Below are positions 28,312 to 35,318 of a stretch of 35,318 bases of DNA, in pieces. Position numbers and translations under genes: made by a program. Positions within the stretch are counted from its first letter, which is position 1; every line of letters begins with the position of its first letter. The notes beneath the pieces are model-generated. The model ran no database searches, had not been told where the DNA came from, and saw only the letters and a list, made by a program, of their open reading frames with translations. Source of the DNA: an uncultured Colwellia sp. (GTDB lineage: Bacteria > Pseudomonadota > Gammaproteobacteria > Enterobacterales > Alteromonadaceae); the NCBI GenBank assembly GCA_913061365.1, contig CAJXUT010000008.1:1-35318 (forward strand), read 5' to 3'.

Positions 28312-29130
28312 CTAACTTACTACTTTATAGCTGCCATTTTTATCAATTTCTTTTTGCTCAACACTCCAGTTTTTAGTTAAATAATTAGATTGTGGTACAT
28401 AAGCGGCCATTTTTTCAAACGTGCCACCCGCCTCACTGTAAAGATAATGTACTTTTGTTCTGACTATTTCGTCTAACTGTTCGGCAAACATTGAAAGCTT
28501 GACGTTTCTATGACCTAAATCAATGACATCAACAGCACGACAACCTAACTCTTTAATAACGCGGTTTTGGTCATTTAAGCCGCCTTGAGCACCTATCACT
28601 TTAATAGGTGAATTATTCCAAATAGTTTTTGGCACTTCTGCACTACGCTGAAAAATAGCAATAGCTCGTAGGCCAAATTTACGGCCACCCGTCCAAATTT
28701 TACCAATGATACTTTCATCTTTTTGGTTGCTTTCTGAGTACTCGCCGAACTCTTCAAAAACAGTGTATAAAATACGATTACCATCAGCCGCAGCCCACGC
28801 AAGCGAACCAAACCAATGTGCCTCTTTAATCAATGATTTTTTACGCTCTTTTTCACTGTTACCCGTTAACTTTGGCGTATAAGCCAAAATAAACGGCTTA
28901 CCCGTAGCCCATGCTTTTTGAAATATTTTTGCAAAGTTCATGCGAGTTTTATATTGATAAACCTTGCGACCTGCTAGTTTTTTATATTCACCATGCGGGT
29001 CAAAAATAATAACGGGATATTTTGCAGGGATAATGCCTAGCGCATTCATGGCAACACCTTTGCCGCCACCCGTCATACAACAAACACTTGTGTGTTTTGC
29101 ATTTCTCGCAGTGTTAGCATTTATCGCCAC
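28312..29130 (-). CDS. P9/A32-type genome-packaging ATPase (FtsK/HerA superfamily)
   Basis: CCMTGGGKGVAMNAL Walker A, VIIFDPHGEYKKLAG, ILYTVFEEFGE Walker B. Confidence 0.8.
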   Translation of the reverse strand: MAINANTARNAKHTSVCCMTGGGKGVAMNALGIIPAKYPVIIFDPHGEYKKLAGRKVYQYKTRMNFAKIFQKAWATGKPFILAYTPKLTGNSEKERKKSLIKEAHWFGSLAWAAADGNRILYTVFEEFGEYSESNQKDESIIGKIWTGGRKFGLRAIAIFQRSAEVPKTIWNNSPIKVIGAQGGLNDQNRVIKELGCRAVDVIDLGHRNVKLSMFAEQLDEIVRTKVHYLYSEAGGTFEKMAAYVPQSNYLTKNWSVEQKEIDKNGSYKVVS

Positions 29131-29659
29131 TAGTCATCACCTCGCTTGTTTTCTCATTATTGACTTGTAACCAAATAGGTAAACCCGCAACACCAACACC
29201 GACCGCAGCCATTACTTCAGGAATCCAAGAATCCAAATCGACACCATCAGGGTTTACATTTATTTTAGGCTTGTATTTTTGAATAAGCGGCGCAGTTAAC
29301 ACAGCAAAAATAGTGGTCGGCATTTCACCAATCACAATTTCCTTACCTGTTAACTCACTGGCTATTTTTGTTATTTGACCGAGGCCCGCAATAGCAATAC
29401 CCATTGCTTGCTCAGCACTAACTTTTGTTTGTGCTTGCTCTTCATTGCTCGAATGCTCGCTTTTTTCTTTCTGCTCGCTTTCTGCTTGCGTGGCGGTTGC
29501 CTCGCCTAGAATATCGTCTAATTCGGAATTATCCACGCTATACATGGGAATACTGTCATTATTGCTTTCGGAATTTTCCAAAATCATATTCGAAACTTCT
29601 TCGGACCTTTTCAAACGCAAAACGCCACGGCTTTGATTATTTTCACTGGCTTGTTCCAA
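29114..29659 (-). CDS. phage membrane protein of unknown function
   Basis: acidic N-terminus, hydrophobic C-terminal segment VMAAVGVGVAGLPIWLQV. Confidence 0.5.
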   Translation of the reverse strand: MEQASENNQSRGVLRLKRSEEVSNMILENSESNNDSIPMYSVDNSELDDILGEATATQAESEQKEKSEHSSNEEQAQTKVSAEQAMGIAIAGLGQITKIASELTGKEIVIGEMPTTIFAVLTAPLIQKYKPKINVNPDGVDLDSWIPEVMAAVGVGVAGLPIWLQVNNEKTSEVMTSGDKC

Positions 29660-29662
29660 AAT

Positions 29663-30070
29663 CTACCCCTTTAATTTACTTAACTGATAAACGCCACCAC
29701 CAAAAACAGCAGCACCAAAAACACCTAGTGCTATTTTTAAAAAACCACCTCGCTTTGGTGATTCTGTCTCGAATTCTTCACTTTCAACCTTAATGCCTGA
29801 TTCCAAATTTTCAGGTAAATCGTTTTGCTCAGGCTTAAAATCACCCGCTTGCTTGTCTTGCGTGTTTTTACTGGAATTATTCGGAATTGATTTAAAGAAT
29901 TCACCCTTAACGCCAATATCTTCTTTTGCTTGCGCCTGAATCTCATTGGCTACATCTGTATTAACAAGACTGCCGCATTTATTAACGCAATGGATATACG
30001 CTAATTTCTTGCCGTTTTTTCTATGCCGAACTTCGGCAATTCGCCCACAACTACATATAGTTTGTAACAT
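29663..30070 (-). CDS. zinc-ribbon plus C-terminal TM phage protein
   Basis: CSCGRIAEVRHRKNGKKLAYIHCVNKCG ... GGFLKIALGVFGAAVFGGGVYQL. Confidence 0.55.
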   Translation of the reverse strand: MLQTICSCGRIAEVRHRKNGKKLAYIHCVNKCGSLVNTDVANEIQAQAKEDIGVKGEFFKSIPNNSSKNTQDKQAGDFKPEQNDLPENLESGIKVESEEFETESPKRGGFLKIALGVFGAAVFGGGVYQLSKLKG

Positions 30071-30073
30071 GGT

Positions 30074-30259
30074 TTAAGTCTCCTTATTCGACTTTTGGAA
30101 TTTTGCGACCATTGGTGGTATTTTTGCCATAAAAGCAATAAACCCAAAAACAGCCATAATAAAAATATAACTTTGAAATAATATAAAGAAAGCACCGCCC
30201 ACTATTACACCAAGCGCAAATACAAAGGCGAAAGCATAAAGTAGATTAGTGTTTTTCAT
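30074..30259 (-). CDS. small two-TM phage protein
   Basis: 61 aa, two hydrophobic segments. Confidence 0.5.
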   Translation of the reverse strand: MKNTNLLYAFAFVFALGVIVGGAFFILFQSYIFIMAVFGFIAFMAKIPPMVAKFQKSNKET

Positions 30260-30448
30260 TTAGTTTATTTCAACTTTTACTTCGGCTTTTTCGCCATTTT
30301 CATCAACTAAGTTTTGACCAATATCAATACCGACTGCCAACCCTTCGGCAACACCTTCTTTTTGACCATCTTCACGACCTGTTACATAAATTATTGCGCC
30401 ACTGATAGCACCCATTGCTGTCGCCCATAAAACATTTATATTTTTCAT
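30260..30448 (-). CDS. small TM phage protein
   Basis: 62 aa: NVLWATAMGAISGAIIYVTGREDGQKEG. Confidence 0.5.
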   Translation of the reverse strand: MKNINVLWATAMGAISGAIIYVTGREDGQKEGVAEGLAVGIDIGQNLVDENGEKAEVKVEIN

Positions 30449-30452
30449 TTTT

Positions 30453-30701
30453 TCACCTTTTATTTTTTAACTTTAAGATTATTTTTCCGTTCTTTTTCCG
30501 GGCTTTTGATGTGAAGCCGTTTTTAATTAATTGCACCTGATAATTATCAATCGTCTGGTTTTTATCAAGCTCATTCAATGCCATTTCAAAGTCATTTTTT
30601 GGCTTGTTATATGGCTTTTCTTCCATATCAAAAGATAGTGATACTTCTTTTTTATTTGTACTATTATCAACTGTCGTTGACCTAGAAGAACAACCACCCA
30701 T
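30453..30701 (-). CDS. small phage protein with MGGCSS N-terminus
   Basis: Start refined to MGGCSSRSTTVDNSTN: TAATG overlap with rep stop. Confidence 0.55.
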   Translation of the reverse strand: MGGCSSRSTTVDNSTNKKEVSLSFDMEEKPYNKPKNDFEMALNELDKNQTIDNYQVQLIKNGFTSKARKKNGKIILKLKNKR

Positions 30702-32830
30702 TACGCCACCTGCTCCCATTGCCTACCAAATTCATCAATCATAATATTATCGTTTGCGCTAACCATTTCGTACTGGTTGCGTTGTTCAGCCCATACCCAC
30801 GTAATTTCACTTGTCTCCAGTAATTCAGCATAGTTATACCAATATCGGCGATTTTCCTTTACTGCTTCAATGGTTGCGGCTTTTAATTCCGACCATTGAT
30901 TGTATTGATTGGTTTTTACATCACCCGACCAAAAGCGCGAACGCATCGCCCACCCTATAAAATCAGTTGCTTGTTTTTCATTTAAATTACTAATGGCAAA
31001 TTCGTTAATAAAAGGTAATTCGTGCAATTGCTCATTGCTTGATTTGATAGCTTTGTCACCATCAACTAAACGTGCTTTTAATTTTTCAATATAACCGGCA
31101 CGTTTATCAGTAAACTTTTCTTTGATTTTATTAACGTTAGTCATTTTAACGACCAAGCCTTTTTCCTTGGCTCGCTGCTGAGTACAAGCAATTGTTTCTG
31201 CATTTATTGTTGCTTTTTTACGATGAAGTTTTTCGCGTAATTCGCCCAAAATAGCCAAGAAATTATCGGCGTAAAATTCACCGATACATTCCCATTTAGG
31301 CGCGCGAGCACTTGAAGAAATATTATAACGATTACCGCGTATTTCACCTTGGTCGCTTGCGTTGCCTTTTGCTAAATAACCAACGGCTTTTAGTAAATAA
31401 TTACTTGCTGCTTCTGGCGTTTTGATTCTTTCAAGCTTGGCGAACCCATGCCCCCAGATACTTTCTAAACGTTCAGCCCACGCACGAAAAACAGGTTTTT
31501 CAACATTCCATCGCATCATTACATGCACATGCGGGTTTTTTTCTCCTTTGTCATTTTCTGGCATTTCAGCAACCCACATGTAATCAAGTGGGGCGGCTTT
31601 TTCACATTCACCATAGATATTTTCTAAGAATTCACTTGAACCATGTTTACGGGGATTAAACCTAACTAATTCGTCTAACTCGCTATCAACATTAAATGTT
31701 TCACCATCACTATAAAACGGGTCCACGTATTCAGGGCAAATCATAGGTAAAGAAGAGTTTATTTTTTGAGTGTTATTTGAGTAAACAACGTCAACACAAG
31801 AATTTTCAGGCGCAGGAATTTCGATAAATCGCGGCTTCCATCCGTTTTGGTATCTTTTTTGGCTTGCATCAAAAAAACGACTGACTTCTTTACCAATGGT
31901 TGATACTGGCTCAAACTCAACGCTTGACCAAGGGCCACTAGCAGCAACACCATTTAAATACGCTTTGCATTTTTCAGCTTTTTCTATATCTAATTCGTTA
32001 TTTGTTTGACCGTAATCACCATGAATTCCATCAATACAACGAACAACACCCCATTTATATTTTCGTGTTTTGCCTTTAGGTATCGCGGCTATTTCTAATA
32101 CTCTTTTTCTCGCTTCACTATCAAACGTCAACGTTAAAAACGTTGTATAACCACCACGACACGCTGACAAATAAGCACCACTCTCTAAAATGCTTTTAAC
32201 AGCCCTTTTTGTAAGGTTTTCAGTGAACCTTGTACCAACGGACGATGGTGGCGCACTTTTTGAGCCTAATGCACCCGTTTCAAGCCCTAAACGATAATTG
32301 CCCGACCACTCTTGATGATACATGCGGACACAAGTTTTTGTTTCTTTGCTAATGGTGCGCACAAAATCACCGCTCGCAACGTTATATACATTTGTTTTTG
32401 TCTCATCACCTATAGCACCAACTTTCGGCAATGATGAGAAATACTGAGCTTGTGAAATTGTTTTTCTACTTGGCAATGACAATGGCTCAGGACAAGTATG
32501 CAAGCGAGCGTTAAAACTTTCTTTTTCGATTCTAGCGAGTTCCAAATTACTAGTTTTTCTTTTTCTTAATGCCTTGCCTTGCTTAAGGCGTTTTTCTTGA
32601 TTCAAACTAGCAAAAAAGTCTGTCGGACTTTTGGACCTCTTGACTAGGCTATTACTAACAAGCTTCAAAGCTTCGCTTTTTGCTTCCGCTGCGCGGGGCT
32701 TTCCTGCCTCAATAATTTCTAATGCTGCCGTCATTGCTTGAGCTTTTTGCAATGCCGCTTTTGCTGGAACTAAAAAAAGCGGCTTTAGTAGCCGCTCGTT
32801 ATTGGTGATTTTATTATTTAATTTACTCAT
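30701..32830 (-). CDS. rep: HUH rolling-circle replication initiator (phage GPA / PM2 P12-like)
   Basis: HUH motif NPHVHVMMRW (31523-31531), Tyr motif NYLLKAVGYLAKG, RGNRYNIS; 709 aa. Confidence 0.88.
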   Translation of the reverse strand: MSKLNNKITNNERLLKPLFLVPAKAALQKAQAMTAALEIIEAGKPRAAEAKSEALKLVSNSLVKRSKSPTDFFASLNQEKRLKQGKALRKRKTSNLELARIEKESFNARLHTCPEPLSLPSRKTISQAQYFSSLPKVGAIGDETKTNVYNVASGDFVRTISKETKTCVRMYHQEWSGNYRLGLETGALGSKSAPPSSVGTRFTENLTKRAVKSILESGAYLSACRGGYTTFLTLTFDSEARKRVLEIAAIPKGKTRKYKWGVVRCIDGIHGDYGQTNNELDIEKAEKCKAYLNGVAASGPWSSVEFEPVSTIGKEVSRFFDASQKRYQNGWKPRFIEIPAPENSCVDVVYSNNTQKINSSLPMICPEYVDPFYSDGETFNVDSELDELVRFNPRKHGSSEFLENIYGECEKAAPLDYMWVAEMPENDKGEKNPHVHVMMRWNVEKPVFRAWAERLESIWGHGFAKLERIKTPEAASNYLLKAVGYLAKGNASDQGEIRGNRYNISSSARAPKWECIGEFYADNFLAILGELREKLHRKKATINAETIACTQQRAKEKGLVVKMTNVNKIKEKFTDKRAGYIEKLKARLVDGDKAIKSSNEQLHELPFINEFAISNLNEKQATDFIGWAMRSRFWSGDVKTNQYNQWSELKAATIEAVKENRRYWYNYAELLETSEITWVWAEQRNQYEMVSANDNIMIDEFGRQWEQVA
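32772..32796 (-). terminator. intrinsic terminator within 5' coding region of rep
   Basis: minus strand AGCGGCT-ACTAA-AGCCGCT-TTTTTT: 7-bp GC-rich stem, 5-nt loop, T-run. Confidence 0.7.
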
Positions 32831-33600
32831 ACCGGTGTGTCACATTTCAACGCCGCACGACTGGCTTTTTTTCTGCAATTTTGATGGGCATGTTTTGCCT
32901 TACCTTTAACGATTCGACCGCAGCCACAATTACACTTTTCACCTGGTGTTGTCACACTTTGGTAAATCGCTAAATCTATAATTTCAGCCAAGTACTGACT
33001 CATAACCAATGGCACAGCGTTACCAATAACGGTTTTTTTTCCTTTAACGGAAAAGTGCTCAAGCTCACCAACAAAATCACAACCTTGTATTTGTGCCATT
33101 TCTTTTAAAGATAAACTATCCTGGCAAGTCACAGCACGATGAGTTGTGGGCGGGTTGTTTTTGATGATTGGATTTAATAAATATTCACCTGGCGCGTCAC
33201 ACTTAAAACCAAAAGTAAAAATTCTTCTACGACTTGCTATAGGATTAAACCAAGAAAGGTCTAATTCAAAACGCTGTATACGATAACCATCAACCACGAA
33301 CTCAGGCACACCAACAACGTTCTCATGCAAAAACCAAAGCGGCTTAACATTGGTAACAACTCGAATAAATTGATTTAGCATCTCAAGACTGTAATCTTTA
33401 GGGTTACGATTTAGGCGGCTAAAATCCTGACAAGGAGAGCCACCGATTACACCATCACAAAAACCTTGTGGCGGTTTGAAATCTCTAATATCTGAGCCTA
33501 AAAACTTATCACCCGCACTAACAACGCAAAAGTTATTATTAACAAACCCTTTACCGAATAGGTCAATACCTGAAAATAAAGACAACACAAGGCGATTCAC
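32827..33600 (-). CDS. C5 cytosine DNA methyltransferase with C-terminal zinc-finger-like tail
   Basis: LFSGIDLFGKG, GGSPCQDFS, ENVVGV, ASRRRIFTFG, IGNAVPLVMSQ; CNCGCGRIVKGKAKHAHQNCRKKASR tail. Confidence 0.9.
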   Translation of the reverse strand: MNRLVLSLFSGIDLFGKGFVNNNFCVVSAGDKFLGSDIRDFKPPQGFCDGVIGGSPCQDFSRLNRNPKDYSLEMLNQFIRVVTNVKPLWFLHENVVGVPEFVVDGYRIQRFELDLSWFNPIASRRRIFTFGFKCDAPGEYLLNPIIKNNPPTTHRAVTCQDSLSLKEMAQIQGCDFVGELEHFSVKGKKTVIGNAVPLVMSQYLAEIIDLAIYQSVTTPGEKCNCGCGRIVKGKAKHAHQNCRKKASRAALKCDTPV

Positions 33601-33818
33601 GGCAAAACCCTCCTTTCTGAAAGGCTAATTTTTTCACCTAATTCAAGTAATCTTTCTGAAATTGGATTATTCCACCCTACAACAACCGAAAACGAAACAG
33701 AAAAGCCACGGGCCAACCCCATAGGATAATCAGTTATACTCTCTGGTTTTTTGGATTCTTTCATCCAATACAATGATTGTTGTAAAAGGTATTTTTCTGC
33801 CTCACCTAAAATAGCCAC
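33597..33818 (-). CDS. small phage protein of unknown function
   Basis: start refined to GTG just after upstream stop (VAILGEAEKYLLQQSLYWMKES). Confidence 0.4.
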   Translation of the reverse strand: MAILGEAEKYLLQQSLYWMKESKKPESITDYPMGLARGFSVSFSVVVGWNNPISERLLELGEKISLSERRVLP

Positions 33819-33820
33819 GA

Positions 33821-34078
33821 TTAAACCCCTGCCACAGTTGCACAATGACGAGCCAAAGCGGTTAATCCATCTAGTTTACGACGAGTTTTTTTGAATTGGT
33901 TTTGCTCGATTTTATGAGCTTTTAATTTTTGCTTGAATGATGAAACGTAAAGGTTAACGGTTTCTTGATTTGACTTGTTACTTTCGATTACTTGTGCAGC
34001 CATACGACGAATCATATTGTCGTGCGCTATTGCGTCAAAGTTTTTGATTTTATGAGGTTGTTCGATTTGTTCAGTCAT
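33821..34078 (-). CDS. small early phage protein
   Basis: 85 aa, first gene of the leftward array, after the divergent control region. Confidence 0.5.
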   Translation of the reverse strand: MTEQIEQPHKIKNFDAIAHDNMIRRMAAQVIESNKSNQETVNLYVSSFKQKLKAHKIEQNQFKKTRRKLDGLTALARHCATVAGV

Positions 34079-34104
34079 TGTTCAGATTCCTTAAAGTATT
34101 ATTA

Positions 34105-34154
34105 CCTTGTTTAGAAATACTCGGTGGTTTGTTGCAACGCCCCACCGAGCCAAG
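34105..34154. repeat. nested inverted repeat in control region
   Basis: CTCGGTGG (34120-34127)/CCACCGAG (34142-34149), outer CCTTG/CAAGG. Confidence 0.6.
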
Positions 34155-34292
34155 GAACTAATTTTTGCTTTCGGGCAATAGACTGAAATGAACTAAAGAG
34201 CGTCAACAACATCAGGCAAAACGGCTTGTACCGCGAAAGCAGTAATACGTTACAGCCCCTTACAACACTTTGTCAACACACCCTTACACATG

Positions 34293-34321
34293 TTGCAAAA
34301 GGTGTCACATGGGACTAAACT
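34293..34321 (+). promoter_or_regulatory. candidate sigma70 promoter for the HTH gene
   Basis: TTGCAA-17 bp-TAAACT. Confidence 0.35.
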
Positions 34322-34352
34322 TAAATAGTCAACAACAATCAGGTAAAACAAA

Positions 34353-34601
34353 ATGAACCTACAAGACGTATTGAATAAGGTCTGCAACGGAGTTTCAGAT
34401 AATAAGACTTCTCAAAAACTTGGTATAACAAGAACTTCGTTCAGTAGATATAGAAACGGGCATACAATACCTGATGATTCTATCTTAGATAAAATGGCTG
34501 AAATTAGCGGCTTAGACCCTACAGAAGTTTACCTCGCCGCATACGCTGAAAAAGTACACAACCCCAAGGTTGCAGAGGCTTTCCGTCATTTGGCAGCATA
34601 A
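34353..34601 (+). CDS. HTH phage regulator (DUF3693-like / Cro-CI type)
   Basis: NKTSQKLGITRTSFSRYRNGHTIPDDSILDKMAEISGLDPTEVYLAAYAEK; divergent from the early array. Confidence 0.75.
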   Translation: MNLQDVLNKVCNGVSDNKTSQKLGITRTSFSRYRNGHTIPDDSILDKMAEISGLDPTEVYLAAYAEKVHNPKVAEAFRHLAA

Positions 34602-34628
34602 AAAAAGGCCGCATATTTTGCGACCTTT
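34602..34628. terminator. probable intrinsic terminator of the HTH gene
   Basis: AAAAAAGGcCGCA-TATTT-TGCGaCCTTT. Confidence 0.6.
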
Positions 34629-34735
34629 AATACCTAGTTTTACCCTATTCGTAAATTTTACGTAAATAATATTTAACAAAAAAACAGATAAAAATAAACT
34701 CTATTTAAACAATGACTTACGAAAAAGTTAACTTT

Positions 34736-34763
34736 TACATAACGAAAGTTATTAACAGTTAAA
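34736..34763. repeat. attR of provirus 1 / attL of a second element
   Basis: 28-bp identical copy of 21541-21568. Confidence 0.9.
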
Positions 34764-34861
34764 ATTATACTTTTAGCGGTTTGGTCCATTTATTGGCACC
34801 AAATCGTTAAAAGGCAAGTTTTTTGCTTTATTGTTGATTCAACAAAAATAAGGCAAAATAA

Positions 34862-35286
34862 ATGGAACTTTTTTCTAAAACTCACCTAAATAACCCAGTA
34901 AATTCATTTCTGTTGACCCTAGAGTCAAAATTCAGCGTAAACACATACCATTCAAGAATATCAATTTTTTGTGCTTTTTATTTTAAAACACGCGATTTTG
35001 ACAAATGTCAGTGGTCAGAATTAAACCATATAGCAATACTTCAATATATGCGTTTTGAGACTAATAACAACAAAGCTCATACTACAATAAATCTTTCCCT
35101 TTCAGCGCTTAAGAGCGTTGCATGTGAATGTTGGCAACAAAAAATCATTGATATTGAATGTTATACACGCATTAAAATGATTAAAAAGTTAAAAGGTACA
35201 CGAGCCGTTGCTGGACGAGTACTAAAGAAAAGTGAAATAGAAAAGATAAAAAAGCACTTTAAAACCCGGAATGATAATAGAAATAT
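34862..35286 (+). CDS. int: second, divergent integrase (5' part; truncated by contig end)
   Basis: MELFSKTHLNNPVNSFLLTLESKFSVNTYHSRISIFCAFYFKTRDFDKCQWSELNHIAILQYMRFETNNNKAHTTINLSLSALKSV...; about 80% aa identity by eye to the 21664 integrase. Confidence 0.92.
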
Positions 35287-35318
35287 CTGTCTCTTATACA
35301 CATCTCCGAGCCCACGAG
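35287..35318. other. Nextera transposase adapter remnant (non-genomic)
   Basis: ctgtctcttatacacatctccgagcccacgag matches the Nextera read-2 adapter (reverse complement). Confidence 0.97.

Larger units (their letters stand above)
21541..34763. mobile_element. corticovirus (PM2)-like provirus integrated at the 3' end of asnB
   Basis: Flanking exact direct repeats; integrase; P2-like capsid protein; packaging ATPase; HUH Rep; many small TM proteins; no tail, portal or large-terminase genes. Confidence 0.88.

Noticed and set aside
29425-29793. 122-aa plus-strand ORF
   Set aside because: Antisense across two phage genes; no recognisable motifs
21541-34763. Integron or filamentous (inovirus) prophage interpretation
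   Set aside because: No attC array or integron integrase-specific insertion seen; no major coat/pIII/Zot module, whereas the capsid and ATPase genes fit a tailless icosahedral phage
21541-35286. Second integrase as an assembly duplication of the first
   Set aside because: The copies differ at many positions in both coding and leader sequence, so they are distinct loci
1-35318. CRISPR arrays, tRNA or rRNA genes
   Set aside because: No regularly spaced repeats or RNA-gene signatures found on reading

Overview
Genomic sequence runs from about 25 to 35286. Both ends carry Nextera transposon-adapter sequence (1-24 and 35287-35318). Left two thirds (25-21560): a marine gammaproteobacterial chromosome, Alteromonadales/Colwelliaceae-like by gene content (inference). 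It holds a MoxR ATPase, DAHP synthase, a nucleoside-salvage block (add, deoD, deoB, udk, CNT transporter, deoC, tdk), an ArgP/ArgO pair, a minus-strand operon of probable envelope redox function (TlpA-like thioredoxin, DUF4266, DUF3570, ApbE, two-component system, cupredoxin, FTR1-like membrane protein, outer-membrane protein), and asnB. Right third (21541-34763): a complete, apparently intact tailless-phage provirus resembling corticovirus PM2. It has a double-jelly-roll P2-type major capsid protein, a P9/A32-type packaging ATPase, a HUH rolling-circle replication initiator, many small single-TM virion-type proteins, a beta-helix spike, a solitary C5 methyltransferase and a tyrosine integrase, all bounded by a 28-bp exact direct repeat at the 3' end of asnB. 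Directly beyond the right repeat a second, divergent copy of the att/integrase module begins and runs off the contig, indicating a tandem second element in the same site. Other notable observations: a textbook intrinsic terminator inside the 5' coding region of the rep gene, a candidate ApbE flavinylation motif in DUF3570, and a triple CTTAA(G/C) direct repeat upstream of the redox operon that its own QseB/PmrA-like regulator could bind. All family calls are from reading the sequence; no database search was run.
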